Assembly (NCBI GenBank): GCA_947489445.1
Contig: CANLDN010000001.1
Span: 124,001-188,000 of the forward strand
DNA: 64,000 bases
From: an uncultured Paracoccaceae bacterium
GTDB taxonomy: Bacteria; Pseudomonadota; Alphaproteobacteria; Rhodobacterales; Rhodobacteraceae
Direction: 5' to 3'
The notes beneath the pieces were generated by a model. It made no database searches, had not been told where the DNA came from, and worked only from the letters and a program-made list of their open reading frames with translations. A program made the translations under genes and the position numbers. Of the stretch, positions 1 to 8,154 are shown piece by piece (position 1 is the first letter of the stretch; each line of letters starts with the position of its first letter).

Positions 1-381
1 CAAGCCATCGAACTTGACCTGCCTGTGATTCAGGTTCGCGATCTGTCCGAGGGCGAAGTTGTCGGCTACGGCAATAGCTGGCAAGCTGATCGCCCGTCCA
101 AAATCGCAACAGTCTCAGGTGGTTACGCCGACGGGATCTTTCGCCTCCTATCAGACAAGGCCACGTTGTATCACGGCGATATCCCCTGCAAGTTGGTCGG
201 TCGGGTCTCTATGGACCTGCTGACCATCGACATCACCGGCCTGCCCGACATACCAACCAAACTCACGCTGATTGGTCCGAAACAATCTGTTGATGATCTG
301 GCAAAGCAAGCAAATACAATCGGTTACGAGGTGCTGACACAGCTCGGCGCGCGCTATAACCGCAAAACCTATGGCAAATAG
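1..381 (+). CDS. alr: Alanine racemase, C-terminal part (5' end outside window)
   Basis: PLP enzyme interconverting L- and D-alanine for peptidoglycan. The reading frame is open from base 1, so only the last 126 residues are present. They hold the C-terminal beta domain: VGYGNSW at fragment residues 21-27, with Tyr23 the expected second catalytic base; RPSKIATVSGGYADG at 31-45; and GRVSMD at 67-72, where Met-Asp helps form the active site of the partner subunit. It ends in a TAG with the PqiA-like gene 45 bp downstream on the same strand. In related genomes dnaB usually lies upstream, which cannot be checked here. Confidence 0.93.
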   Translation, partial: QAIELDLPVIQVRDLSEGEVVGYGNSWQADRPSKIATVSGGYADGIFRLLSDKATLYHGDIPCKLVGRVSMDLLTIDITGLPDIPTKLTLIGPKQSVDDLAKQANTIGYEVLTQLGARYNRKTYGK

Positions 382-426
382 ACATGCGAACCCCCAAGTA
401 GGTCCAAGGTTTCATTAGGGTTTTCC

Positions 427-864
427 ATGTTAAACATTCTGCGCGTCGCCAATCTCTCCCTCCTGATCCTTTTCCCGATCGCTTGGTTCGCGCCTCTCAT
501 GCGCGCAGGGCTCCTACCTCTCTTCGGCCTGAACGAAATCAGCGTCATCACCGGCATGCAGGCGCTGTGGGAAAGCGACGTGGCCCTCGCCCTGTTGGTC
601 ACCGCCTTCGCCCTCTTCGCACCTTATCTGAAGACAATCGGCCTCGCGCTCATCCACTTTAACCTATTGCGGCGAAAGGCTTTACCGGCGCTCTCATGGC
701 TCGGCAAACTGGCGATGGCGGATGTATTCCTCGTCGCGCTCTACATCGTCGTCGTCAAAGGCGTGGGCATCGGCAAGGTCGAAACGGCTTGGGGTCTCTA
801 CCTCTTCACCGCCTGCATCCTCGCCTCCATTGTCATCTCAACGCTCACCGCAAAACGCACGTAG
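427..864 (+). CDS. Paraquat-inducible protein A (PqiA) domain membrane protein
   Basis: A 145-residue integral membrane protein with about four hydrophobic segments (near residues 8-30, 52-75, 90-113 and 120-140). The stretch around WLGKLAMADVFLVALYIVVVKG matches the PqiA-family signature in which a Gly-Lys-x-Ser/Ala-Met-x-Asp-Val-Phe segment enters the third helix. It is a single PqiA repeat, shorter than the double-repeat PqiA of enterobacteria. PqiA proteins are linked to envelope lipid transport and paraquat-inducible stress; the role here is unknown. It lies between alr and radA. Its TAG stop sits at the edge of a hairpin-forming repeat. Confidence 0.75.
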   Translation: MLNILRVANLSLLILFPIAWFAPLMRAGLLPLFGLNEISVITGMQALWESDVALALLVTAFALFAPYLKTIGLALIHFNLLRRKALPALSWLGKLAMADVFLVALYIVVVKGVGIGKVETAWGLYLFTACILASIVISTLTAKRT

Positions 865-884
865 GGTGCGTGTTCATGCGCACC
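865..884. repeat. Interrupted palindrome at the 3' end of the PqiA-like gene
   Basis: GGTGCG (865-870) and CGCACC (879-884) form a 6-bp stem around an 8-nt spacer, beginning one base after the stop codon at 862-864. A GTAGGGTGCG-type start next to a stop codon resembles the palindrome at 10053-10078 in position and partly in sequence. No T-run follows, so it is probably an extragenic repeat or mRNA 3'-end structure, not a classical terminator. Confidence 0.4.
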
Positions 885-924
885 ATCCATTGCGCAACCT
901 GATCATTTGGTCCAAAAGGTGAAC

Positions 925-2289
925 ATGGCCAAAGACCTCACTTTCTCCTGCTCCGAATGCGGCGCGTCCCATAAAAAATGGTCCGGCCAGTGCGATGCCT
1001 GCCAGGCCTGGAACACGATCACCGAATCCAAGGCGCTATCATCCGGCCCCAAGGGCAAATCGCTGGGGGCCATCCGCGGCAAAACGATCCCTCTGACCGA
1101 TCTCGACACGCAAGAGGCCGAACCACCCCGGACCGAAGCCGGGGTCGGCGAGCTTGACCGCGTCCTAGGCGGCGGCCTTGTGAAAGCCTCCGCCCTGCTT
1201 GTCGGCGGCGATCCCGGTATCGGCAAGTCCACATTGCTGTTGCAGGCCGCTGCAAGATTTGCCCGTAATGGCTTGAAAGTCATCTATATTTCCGGTGAGG
1301 AATCCAACGCCCAAGTCCAAATGCGCGCCCGCCGTCTGGGGCTCGAGAAAAGCCCTGTCATGCTCGCCTCGGAAACAAACCTGCGCGATATCCTCACCAC
1401 GCTAGAGGCCGAAAAACCCGACCTCGCCATCATCGACTCGATCCAGACGATGTGGGCCGACAATGTGGAATCAGCTCCTGGCAGCGTCTCTCAGGTCCGG
1501 TCATCCGCGCACGAACTGACGACATTCGCCAAGCGCAACGGCATGTCTGTCATCATGGTCGGACATGTGACCAAAGATGGCACAATAGCGGGCCCGCGCG
1601 TTGTCGAACACATGGTCGACACGGTGCTCTATTTCGAAGGCGAACGCGGCCATCAGTTCCGTATCCTGCGGTCGGTCAAGAACCGGTTTGGCCCTGCAGA
1701 TGAGATCGGCGTTTTTGAAATGACCGGCAAAGGCTTGGCGGAGGTGAAGAATCCCTCTGCCCTCTTCCTGTCAGAACGCGGCACCCCTGCCCCCGGATCG
1801 GTGGTCTTCGCAGGCATCGAAGGCACAAGGACTATGCTGTGCGAGATTCAGGCACTTGTGGCACCTTCGCCACACAGCCAACCCCGCCGATCCGTGGTCG
1901 GATGGGATGGTGGCAGGCTTGCGATGATCCTTGCAGTGCTTGAATCCCGCTGCGGTGTGCCCTTCACCGGATTGGACGTATACCTCAACGTAGCAGGGGG
2001 TTTGCGCATTTCTGAACCCGGCGCAGACCTCGCGGTTGCAGCCGCCCTCGTCTCTGCGCGGGAAGACGCCGCTTTGCCGTCCGAAGCGGTCGTTTTCGGG
2101 GAAATCAGCCTATCGGGCGCGCTCCGTCCTGTCGTGCAAACCGAAAATAGATTGAAAGAAGCCCAGAAACTTGGTTTTACAACGGCGATCATACCGCAAC
2201 AGGCGAAACAACCTGCGGTATCCGGCATTGGTTTAAGGCAAGCAAACGACCTTGCCGGATTTGTAGAAGAAGTATTTGGCGCGCGTTAG
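925..2289 (+). CDS. radA: DNA repair/recombination protein RadA
   Basis: A RecA-like branch-migration helicase acting in recombinational repair. The ATG at 925 is preferred over in-frame TTG 907: it gives the family-typical MAK start and has an AAGGTG ribosome-binding site 5 bases upstream. It is 454 residues long. An N-terminal zinc finger has Cys9, Cys12, Cys23 and Cys26. Walker A GGDPGIGKST is at 94-103, the RadA-specific KNRFG motif at 252-256, and the last ~150 residues form the Lon-protease-like domain. cvpA follows after 22 bp and is probably co-transcribed. This is the usual Rhodobacterales neighbourhood. Confidence 0.96.
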   Translation: MAKDLTFSCSECGASHKKWSGQCDACQAWNTITESKALSSGPKGKSLGAIRGKTIPLTDLDTQEAEPPRTEAGVGELDRVLGGGLVKASALLVGGDPGIGKSTLLLQAAARFARNGLKVIYISGEESNAQVQMRARRLGLEKSPVMLASETNLRDILTTLEAEKPDLAIIDSIQTMWADNVESAPGSVSQVRSSAHELTTFAKRNGMSVIMVGHVTKDGTIAGPRVVEHMVDTVLYFEGERGHQFRILRSVKNRFGPADEIGVFEMTGKGLAEVKNPSALFLSERGTPAPGSVVFAGIEGTRTMLCEIQALVAPSPHSQPRRSVVGWDGGRLAMILAVLESRCGVPFTGLDVYLNVAGGLRISEPGADLAVAAALVSAREDAALPSEAVVFGEISLSGALRPVVQTENRLKEAQKLGFTTAIIPQQAKQPAVSGIGLRQANDLAGFVEEVFGAR

Positions 2290-2311
2290 CGTCCGAGGCA
2301 GGAGACGGACA

Positions 2312-2875
2312 ATGGAAGGTTTCACACTTATCGACGCGGGGGTGGCGATTATCATCTTGTTGTCGGGCATCCTCGCCTACAGCCGGGGTTTCGTGCGCGA
2401 GGCAATGGCGATCCTCGGGTGGATCGGTGCAACGATTGTCGCATTTATCTTTGCCGACCAAGTTGAACCGCTGGTGCGTCAGGTCCCCATCGTCGGTGAT
2501 TTCATTGGCGATAGCTGTGAATTGGCCATCATCGCAGCCTTCGCCGCCGTCTTCGCGGTGGCACTGGTCGTCGTGTCGATCTTCACACCCCTGTTTTCCA
2601 GCGCCGTACAACGCTCCGCCATCGGCGGGCTTGATCAGGGCTTGGGTTTCTTTTTTGGTGTGCTGCGGGGCATCTTGTTGGTCGCTGTTGCATTCTTTGT
2701 CTACGACACAATCTTCGCAGCTCAGGAAATTGCCCTGATCGATGACAGCCGGTCCGCACAGGTCTTTGCCCAGATCACCGGCCAGATCGAGGAACAAAAC
2801 CCCGAACAGGCGCTTGGCTGGATCACAGAGCAGTACCAACAACTTGTCGGCAACTGCGGCGCACCGGCGCAATAA
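2312..2875 (+). CDS. cvpA: CvpA family membrane protein
   Basis: A 187-residue inner-membrane protein with four predicted helices near residues 5-25, 30-47, 68-92 and 105-130. It matches CvpA in its opening IDAGVAIIILLSGILAYSRG and in GFVREAMAILGWIGA. In Escherichia coli cvpA is required for colicin V production and lies next to purF; here too purF follows, separated by a terminator. The start was set at ATG 2312, which has AGGAGAC at 2300-2306; frame-extended starts upstream overlap radA without a binding site. The molecular function of the family is unsettled. Confidence 0.9.
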   Translation: MEGFTLIDAGVAIIILLSGILAYSRGFVREAMAILGWIGATIVAFIFADQVEPLVRQVPIVGDFIGDSCELAIIAAFAAVFAVALVVVSIFTPLFSSAVQRSAIGGLDQGLGFFFGVLRGILLVAVAFFVYDTIFAAQEIALIDDSRSAQVFAQITGQIEEQNPEQALGWITEQYQQLVGNCGAPAQ

Positions 2876-2896
2876 GCCAACCAATCATCGATCAAC

Positions 2897-2928
2897 GGGC
2901 CATCCGTAACGGGTGGCCCTTTTCGTTT
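2897..2928 (+). terminator. Intrinsic terminator after radA-cvpA
   Basis: A 10-bp stem GGGCCATCCG (2897-2906) / CGGGTGGCCC (2910-2919), with one T-G pair and a TAA loop, is followed directly by TTTTCGTTT. The strong GC stem plus T-run makes a Rho-independent terminator separating radA-cvpA from purF. Confidence 0.85.
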
Positions 2929-3049
2929 GGGCCACCGCGTGCATCAATCCCCCGCTTGCCCGCGTATTGTTGCCCCACTACGGGTACATCCAGCATGTCT
3001 ACGCAAATCTTTAGGATCGTTTCGTGACACCACGGCCCCAACCCACTAA

Positions 3050-3092
3050 GAGAGGGGCAGACCAGTGCCAACGGATTCGGAGCTGCCCTCTT
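3050..3092 (+). other. Hairpin in the purF leader
   Basis: AGA-G-GGGCAG (3051-3060, G3054 bulged) can pair with CTGCCC-TCT (3083-3091) across a 22-nt loop just upstream of the purF start. The AGAGGGGC in its 5' arm is the only strong Shine-Dalgarno-like run near the gene, though it is far from the start codon. It may be a regulatory leader structure or simply chance. Confidence 0.3.
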
Positions 3093-3102
3093 GTCCTGCC
3101 AG

Positions 3103-4560
3103 ATGCCCCCCGCCCATCCTTTTGACGATGATAAATTGAGGGAGGAATGTGGCGTTTTCGGCGTTGTCAACGTTACTGACGCTGCCAATTTTGTGGCTCT
3201 CGGCCTGCATGCGCTACAACATCGCGGGCAAGAGGCAGGCGGCATCGTCACGCACGATCAGCACACCGGCTTTAACCAACAACGCCGCATGGGGCTGGTG
3301 CGCGACAACTTCACCAGTTCTGACGTCATGCAATTGCTGCCCGGCAGTATCGGCATCGGCCATGTTCGCTATTCCACAGCAGGCTCCAAGGGACAGACGG
3401 CGATGCGGGACGTACAGCCGTTCTTTGGCGAGTTTTCAATGGGCGGTGCCGCCATCGCACATAACGGCAATATCACCAACGCCATGTCGCTGCGGCGCGA
3501 GCTGATCGAACGCGGCTCGATCTTCCAAAGCTCATCAGACAGCGAATGCATCATCCACCTGATGGCGCGGTCCATGGGCCGCACCATCCCCGACCGGATG
3601 GAAGAAGCGCTGCGCAAGGTTGAAGGCGCATTTTCCATCGTCGCCATGACCCGGACGAAACTGATCGGTTGTCGCGACCCGTTGGGTGTGCGCCCCTTGG
3701 TATTGGGCCAGATCGGCGAAGGCTGGGCGCTGGCGTCCGAAACCTGTGCGCTTGATATCATCGGCGCAGATTTTGTGCGCGAAATTGAACCCGGCGAAAT
3801 GGTCGTCATCACCGAAAAAGGCGTCGAAAGCCACTTCCCGTTCCGCCCCAACCGCGCCCGTTTCTGCATTTTTGAGCATGTCTATTTCAGCCGCCCCGAC
3901 AGTATCCTTGGCGGGCGGTCGGTCTATGAGACCCGTGAAAACATCGGGCGCGAACTGGCGAAGGAAGCCCCCGTCGATGCCGATCTTGTCTGCCCCGTGC
4001 CGGACAGCGGTACACCTGCGGCAATTGGCTATTCCCTGCAATCGGGCATTCCCTACGCGATGGGCATCATCCGCAACCAGTATATGGGGCGCACCTTCAT
4101 TGAGCCGACCGAAAGCATCCGCAACATGGGCGTCCGGCTGAAACTGAACGTCAACCGGGCCTTGATTAGGGGCAAACGGGTGATCCTTGTGGATGACAGC
4201 GTGGTGCGTGGCACGACCAGCCGCAAGATCAAGGAAATGATCCTCGATGCAGGCGCGGCAGAGGTGCATTTCCGCATCGCATCTCCCCCCACCGCATGGC
4301 CTTGTTTTTATGGGGTGGACACACCGCAACGCGAAAAACTGCTGGCCGCCACCATGTCCGAAAACGAGATGCGGGACCATCTGGGTGTCGACAGCCTGAA
4401 ATTCATCTCGCTTGACGGGCTCTACCGCGCCGTGGGCGAGGCCGAAGGCCGCGACAAAAACGCCCCCGCCTATTGCGACGCATGTTTCTCCGGCGAATAC
4501 CCCGTGGCCCCGTCCGACATGATCGAACAGGGCTTTCAGGCGAAAACCGCGGCGGAATAA
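3103..4560 (+). CDS. purF: Amidophosphoribosyltransferase
   Basis: Catalyses the first committed step of purine synthesis, PRPP + glutamine to 5-phosphoribosylamine. It is 485 residues from ATG 3103; an in-frame TTG at 3091 would add four residues and neither has a clear ribosome-binding site. Cys16 in EECGVFGV is the expected N-terminal nucleophile after removal of a 15-residue propeptide. The N-terminal Ntn glutaminase domain includes HVRYSTAGS and HNGNITN. The C-terminal phosphoribosyltransferase domain carries the PRPP loop VILVDDSVVRGTTS at about 360-373. Cysteines near the C terminus may reflect an Fe-S-type PurF, which I cannot confirm. An ArsC-like gene starts on the base after its stop. 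Confidence 0.96.
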   Translation: MPPAHPFDDDKLREECGVFGVVNVTDAANFVALGLHALQHRGQEAGGIVTHDQHTGFNQQRRMGLVRDNFTSSDVMQLLPGSIGIGHVRYSTAGSKGQTAMRDVQPFFGEFSMGGAAIAHNGNITNAMSLRRELIERGSIFQSSSDSECIIHLMARSMGRTIPDRMEEALRKVEGAFSIVAMTRTKLIGCRDPLGVRPLVLGQIGEGWALASETCALDIIGADFVREIEPGEMVVITEKGVESHFPFRPNRARFCIFEHVYFSRPDSILGGRSVYETRENIGRELAKEAPVDADLVCPVPDSGTPAAIGYSLQSGIPYAMGIIRNQYMGRTFIEPTESIRNMGVRLKLNVNRALIRGKRVILVDDSVVRGTTSRKIKEMILDAGAAEVHFRIASPPTAWPCFYGVDTPQREKLLAATMSENEMRDHLGVDSLKFISLDGLYRAVGEAEGRDKNAPAYCDACFSGEYPVAPSDMIEQGFQAKTAAE

Positions 4561-4968
4561 ATGACCACCGTCATCCACCACAACCCCGACTGCGGCACAT
4601 CCCGCAATGTGCTCGCCGTCATCCGCGCATCCGGCACCGAACCCGTCGTCATTGAATACCTCAAAACCGGTTGGACCCGTCCTCAGCTGCAGGCGCTCTT
4701 TGCCGCGGCCGACCTGACACCGCGCAGCGCATTACGCACGTCCAAATCCCCGGCAGAGGAACTTGGCCTGCTGGATCCCGCCGTCAGCGACGATCAATTG
4801 CTTGATGCAATGGTCGCCCACCCGATCCTCGTGAACCGGCCGATTGTCTGCACCCCAAGGGGCGTCGCATTGTGCCGCCCGTCTGAGGCCGTGTTGCCAT
4901 TGCTTGAAAAGCCACTGACCGAAACCGTCTATAAAGAGGACGGCAGCCCCCTGATCACGCCGAATTGA
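4561..4968 (+). CDS. arsC: Arsenate reductase (glutaredoxin-type ArsC family)
   Basis: A 135-residue ArsC/Spx-family thioredoxin-fold protein. Cys11 in HHNPDCGTSRN is the catalytic cysteine position. IEYLKTGW and HPILVNRPIV match the conserved second half of glutaredoxin-coupled arsenate reductases, where the Arg of NRP contacts arsenate. It begins on the base directly after the purF TAA and so is probably translated from the purF message. No ars operon genes are nearby, so arsenate may not be the physiological substrate. Confidence 0.82.
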   Translation: MTTVIHHNPDCGTSRNVLAVIRASGTEPVVIEYLKTGWTRPQLQALFAAADLTPRSALRTSKSPAEELGLLDPAVSDDQLLDAMVAHPILVNRPIVCTPRGVALCRPSEAVLPLLEKPLTETVYKEDGSPLITPN

Positions 4969-5006
4969 GCAGATTTAGGCAAAACTGCGACAGAATACCT
5001 CGCGTA

Positions 5007-5028
5007 AGGCACCCGATGGTGCCTGTTT
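5007..5028 (+). terminator. Likely terminator after purF-arsC
   Basis: A perfect 7-bp stem AGGCACC (5007-5013) / GGTGCCT (5018-5024) with a CGAT tetraloop is followed by GTTT. The T-run is short, so this is a modest intrinsic terminator, but it is well placed between the purF-arsC pair and the next gene. Confidence 0.6.
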
Positions 5029-5086
5029 CCTGACAAAACCTTCTGGCACTACACCGCGCGAACGAACCCCCAAGCGGTATGAAAAC

Positions 5087-5347
5087 ATGTCAGAACAGAC
5101 ACCGGCCAACGTGGCTGCCAAGGCAACCATTGCAGATGCAATCGCGTTACGCGAGTTAACGCTTCTGGGTGTCATGCAGGCGCATGACGGACCGGCGGCC
5201 TTGCTACGCTCTGCGCGCGGGCGGGTCGCGCGAGTGCAAACAGGGCAACAGGTTTTTGGCTACACAATCGCGGCCATTGGGGACGCACAGGTACAACTCA
5301 CTGATCGTCGCGGCACGGCCCATGCGCTGACACTCGCAGGCTCTTGA
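5087..5347 (+). CDS. Small PilP/GspC-like protein, function unknown
   Basis: An 86-residue soluble protein without a signal peptide. The segment LRSARGRVARVQTGQQVFGYTIAAIGDAQVQL resembles the beta-rich module of PilP/GspC-type pilus and secretion proteins, where a Gly-x-x-x-x-Val-x-Val-Gly turn is followed by a repeated strand. No pilus genes are visible nearby and there is no membrane anchor, so pilus assembly is only a fold-level suggestion. The start ATG at 5087 has no strong ribosome-binding site. An SDR gene begins 31 bp downstream. Confidence 0.55.
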   Translation: MSEQTPANVAAKATIADAIALRELTLLGVMQAHDGPAALLRSARGRVARVQTGQQVFGYTIAAIGDAQVQLTDRRGTAHALTLAGS

Positions 5348-5378
5348 CCTGACGCGCCGTTCGGCACATGTCACCCCC

Positions 5379-6020
5379 ATGACAAAGACAGCACTGATCA
5401 CCGGCGCATCGCGCGGCCTGGGCGCGGCATTGGCCAAGGCGCTTGCACCCACGCATCACATTATTGCTGTGGGCAAGACCGTCGGCGCGCTGGAAGAATT
5501 GGACGATGCTATCCAAGCTGCCGGCGGACAGGCGACCCTCGCCCCGATGGACATCACCGTTGATGAGGCCATGCAGCAGCTTTGCCGGGGGGTTTATGAC
5601 CGTTGGGGCAAACTCGACCTCTGGCTGCACACCGCGGTCCATGCCGCCCCGCTTGCGCCTGCCGGTCATATTGGGCCCAAGGATTTGGCAAAATCCATAT
5701 CGGTGAATATCGAAGCAACATCGCGCCTGATCGCCTATGTCGCCCCATTGCTGGGGGAAACCGGTCAAGCCGTGTTTTTCGACGACCCACGCGGCGGACA
5801 GCAATTTTTTGGGGCGTATGGGGCCACGAAGGCGGCACAGATCGCCTTGGCCCGGTCATGGCAAGCTGAAACCGTCAAAACGGGCCCCAAGGTCCGGATC
5901 CTTGAACCTGCCGCGATGCCCACGGCCACACGCGCGCGGTTCTATCCCGGCGAAGATCGCAGCAAACTGGCCGACCCGAATGCGGAAGCGGCGCGGCTGC
6001 TGCCTGACATTCTGACATAA
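5379..6020 (+). CDS. Short-chain dehydrogenase/reductase family protein, active-site Ser replaced
   Basis: A 213-residue Rossmann protein. The cofactor-binding TGASRGLG is at residues 8-15, and the YGATK catalytic Tyr-Lys pair is Tyr147 and Lys151. The position that usually carries the catalytic serine (VxSSxxG before YxxxK) reads AVFFDDPRGG, with Asp-Asp in place of Ser-Ser. NAD(P) binding is likely but normal SDR catalysis is doubtful. It follows the PilP-like gene in the same direction. The next 262 bp (6021-6282) contain no gene I can support. Confidence 0.8.
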   Translation: MTKTALITGASRGLGAALAKALAPTHHIIAVGKTVGALEELDDAIQAAGGQATLAPMDITVDEAMQQLCRGVYDRWGKLDLWLHTAVHAAPLAPAGHIGPKDLAKSISVNIEATSRLIAYVAPLLGETGQAVFFDDPRGGQQFFGAYGATKAAQIALARSWQAETVKTGPKVRILEPAAMPTATRARFYPGEDRSKLADPNAEAARLLPDILT

Positions 6021-6282
6021 CCGACCCGGTGATCTGATATGGGTCGTTACCTGCCATCAAAGATGCCAGCGTAGCGCACGCGCTATACTGACCTGCCTTA
6101 ACCTTTTGCCGATATGTTCAGACGGGCGTGACATCAGACGGCGGCGCAGCCGCGCTGATGATCATTTTGATAGGTTAACGCTCGCTGGTTCAGGCAAGAG
6201 GAGAACGACACATATTTCGTCGCAGAAAACACACCATGGGACGCAAATACGATTAGGCATCGCGCCAAAAACCCGGCATGAA

Positions 6283-6846
6283 TCACGCGATTTTTGACAT
6301 TTTGTCAATCATCTCGACCAACCGGGTTAACGTTTGCACCGGGGCCACGTCAGAATTCATCGATAATTGCTCCAGCCCCAGATGGGCCGCATAGAATAAG
6401 GCCGGGAGTTCAGGCGCATCAACGCCCATATCCGTCAGGCAATCTTGCAGAAAGGCCAATCGTTGCTGATCAATCCGGGCAATCGCGTCACCCGCCGGAG
6501 CAAAGGTGCGGCCCCACGCACGAAGCGCCGCCTCCGCGCCTGCACCACCTTGTGCCTCATGCGGCGTATTGACGGACTGCACCAGCGCCTCCAGTCGACG
6601 CAAACCACGTGGCAGTGCCTCCAAACGGGCAATGATGCGCCCGGTCGCGGCCTCCTCCCAATAAGCCAGCATCGACTGTTGTAACTCTGGCAGATCCTTG
6701 AAGTGCCAATAAAATGAACCCTTTGTCGCGCCTAGCTCACGTGCAATCGGCTCAACCCGCAGCCCCTCCGGGCCTTTGACAGCCAGCGCCCGAAAGCCCG
6801 CATTGATCCATTCCTGTCGCCCGAGGCGCTGCTTTTTCTCTGCCAT
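6283..6846 (-). CDS. TetR/AcrR family transcriptional regulator
   Basis: A 187-residue repressor-type protein. The N-terminal helix-turn-helix spans about residues 10-55: INAGFRALAVKGPEGLRVEPIARELGATKGSFYWHF follows the TetR pattern, with GATKGSFYWHF the recognition helix. The start was chosen at the ATG at 6844-6846, which gives MAEKKQRLGRQEW; longer in-frame extensions run through the operator palindrome and are not credible. The C-terminal ligand domain has no recognisable specificity. It is divergent from a small membrane protein gene; palindromes in the 81-bp gap suggest autoregulation and control of that gene. Confidence 0.9.
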   Translation of the reverse strand: MAEKKQRLGRQEWINAGFRALAVKGPEGLRVEPIARELGATKGSFYWHFKDLPELQQSMLAYWEEAATGRIIARLEALPRGLRRLEALVQSVNTPHEAQGGAGAEAALRAWGRTFAPAGDAIARIDQQRLAFLQDCLTDMGVDAPELPALFYAAHLGLEQLSMNSDVAPVQTLTRLVEMIDKMSKIA

Positions 6847-6853
6847 GAAATTT

Positions 6854-6870
6854 CCATACGCTACCGTATT
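6854..6870. promoter_or_regulatory. Secondary, imperfect TetR-type operator
   Basis: CCATACG at 6854-6860 followed by CTAC and CGTATTG is a degraded copy of the perfect palindrome 41 bp away. It lies next to the regulator's own start codon, a typical place for autorepression. Confidence 0.5.
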
Positions 6871-6894
6871 GACTCTCGCAAGGGCATGCCTCAA

Positions 6895-6912
6895 CCATAC
6901 GTATACGTATGG
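6895..6912. promoter_or_regulatory. Perfect 18-bp palindrome, probable TetR operator
   Basis: CCATACGTATACGTATGG is self-complementary over all 18 bases. It lies between the divergent TetR gene (start 6846) and the membrane-protein gene (start 6928), 15 bp upstream of the latter. Size, symmetry and location fit a TetR-dimer operator. Confidence 0.75.
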
Positions 6913-6927
6913 AAAAGGATTGAACGC

Positions 6928-7314
6928 ATGAACATCCCCCTCGCAACAGCTGCCGGTCTGATGACACTTACCGTTGGTGCACATGTCTTTGGCGGCGGAC
7001 CGGAGTATCACACCGTCTATCAAGAGGTACTACCAACAGCACATCTGGCATCCATGGCTGCCGTGTTATGGCACGCTGTCACGATCAGCCTGACCGTGTT
7101 TGCCATCGCCTTGATCTGGTTGGTGCGGAACTCGTCACCGCCTTTGGCCTATGCTATATCAGGCATGCAGATTGGCTGGGCCGCACTGTTTCTATTTTAC
7201 GGGCTGACAATGCTCGGCTCGCCATGGCCGATGGCGCAATGGACGATCTTTATCATTATACCGTTGCTCACCCTCTACGGTGTCCGGCAACGTGACGTCG
7301 TGCACGCAACCTGA
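6928..7314 (+). CDS. Small four-helix integral membrane protein, probable TetR target
   Basis: A 128-residue protein with four hydrophobic segments (about 5-25, 44-63, 70-92 and 97-118). The first contains LMTLTVGAHVFGGGPEYH. I do not recognise a characterised family; similar small proteins are often annotated only as hypothetical membrane proteins. The start ATG 6928 has AAAAGG at 6913-6918 and puts the perfect TetR palindrome immediately upstream. In-frame codons further upstream would run through that operator. Its pairing with a divergent TetR regulator suggests induction by a small hydrophobic molecule; this is inference. Confidence 0.75.
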   Translation: MNIPLATAAGLMTLTVGAHVFGGGPEYHTVYQEVLPTAHLASMAAVLWHAVTISLTVFAIALIWLVRNSSPPLAYAISGMQIGWAALFLFYGLTMLGSPWPMAQWTIFIIIPLLTLYGVRQRDVVHAT

Positions 7315-7329
7315 CTTGCCGCGCCCCGC

Positions 7330-7363
7330 CCCCTCGCTTAGGAACAAACCTATAGCGAAGGGG
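7330..7363 (+). promoter_or_regulatory. Hairpin enclosing the surE ribosome-binding site
   Basis: CCCCTCGCT-TAGG (7330-7342) pairs with CCTA-T-AGCGAAGGGG (7349-7363): 13 base pairs, two single-base bulges and an AACAAA loop. The 3' arm contains GAAGGGG, the Shine-Dalgarno sequence of surE, whose ATG is at 7369. No T-run follows, so it is not a standard terminator. It could restrict surE-pcm translation, for example in a temperature-dependent way. Confidence 0.55.
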
Positions 7364-7368
7364 CAAAC

Positions 7369-8154
7369 ATGCGCATTCTCATCACCAATGACGACGGCAT
7401 CAACGCCCCCGGGCTGAAGGTCCTGACAGACATCGCCAATGAAGTGGCCGGCGCAGATGGCGAGGTCTGGACCGTTGCCCCCGCATTTGAACAATCCGGC
7501 GTTGGTCACTGCATCAGCTACACCCACCCGACAATGATTGCCCAGCTAGAGGAGCGCCGCTTTGCCGCCGAGGGCTCTCCTGCGGATTGCGTCATTGCGG
7601 GGCTTTATGATGTCCTGAAGGACACGCCGCCGGACCTGATCCTATCCGGGGTCAACCGGGGCAACAACGCGGCTGAAAACACGCTCTATTCCGGCACCGT
7701 CGGCGCATGCATCGAAGGGGCGCTACAGGGCGTTCGATCTATCGCTTTGTCGCAATTCTATGGGCCGGACAATGCCAAACTTGATGACCCGTTCGAGGCT
7801 GCGGCAGATCATGGGGTGGCCACTGTCAGGGCATTGATGAACGACGCGCTATGGGACGATGCCAACTACAAGCTTTTCTACAATGTGAACTTCCCGCCTG
7901 TGCCCGCATCACAGGTCAAAGGCATGGCTGCAACCACCCAAGGGTTCCGCCTGAACACGCGCTTCCGGGCAGAGGCGCAGACATCACCCACTGGGCGCAA
8001 ATTCCTCTGGGTACGCGGCGGGCCACAGCACGAACCCACAGCACCTGGGACGGACGCAGCCGCAAATCTTGACGGCTACATATCCGTAACGCCAATGCGG
8101 GCCGACCTGACGGATTACGACATGGCCGCGACACTTGAGGATGTGCTCAAGTGA
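7369..8154 (+). CDS. surE: 5'/3'-nucleotidase SurE
   Basis: A divalent-metal nucleoside monophosphate phosphatase of 261 residues. The N terminus [16 protein letters not shown] carries the metal-binding Asp8 and Asp9. SGVNRGNN supplies the conserved Ser/Asn ligands and [11 protein letters not shown] is family-typical. surE is associated with stationary-phase survival and normally pairs with pcm, which overlaps its stop codon by 4 bases (GTGA). Translation may be held back by the hairpin over its ribosome-binding site. Confidence 0.96.
   Translation: MRILITNDDGINAPGLKVLTDIANEVAGADGEVWTVAPAFEQSGVGHCISYTHPTMIAQLEERRFAAEGSPADCVIAGLYDVLKDTPPDLILSGVNRGNNAAENTLYSGTVGACIEGALQGVRSIALSQFYGPDNAKLDDPFEAAADHGVATVRALMNDALWDDANYKLFYNVNFPPVPASQVKGMAATTQGFRLNTRFRAEAQTSPTGRKFLWVRGGPQHEPTAPGTDAAANLDGYISVTPMRADLTDYDMAATLEDVLK

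Noticed and set aside
2189..2884. 231-codon minus-strand open frame
   Set aside because: Antisense of cvpA and the end of radA; no motif.
3535..4581. 348-codon minus-strand open frame
   Set aside because: Antisense of purF; wobble-base effect of high G+C coding sequence.
6072..6085. TAGCGC-AC-GCGCTA inverted repeat after the SDR gene
   Set aside because: A 2-nt loop cannot form a hairpin and no regulator or gene start is near enough to call an operator; no T-run for a terminator.
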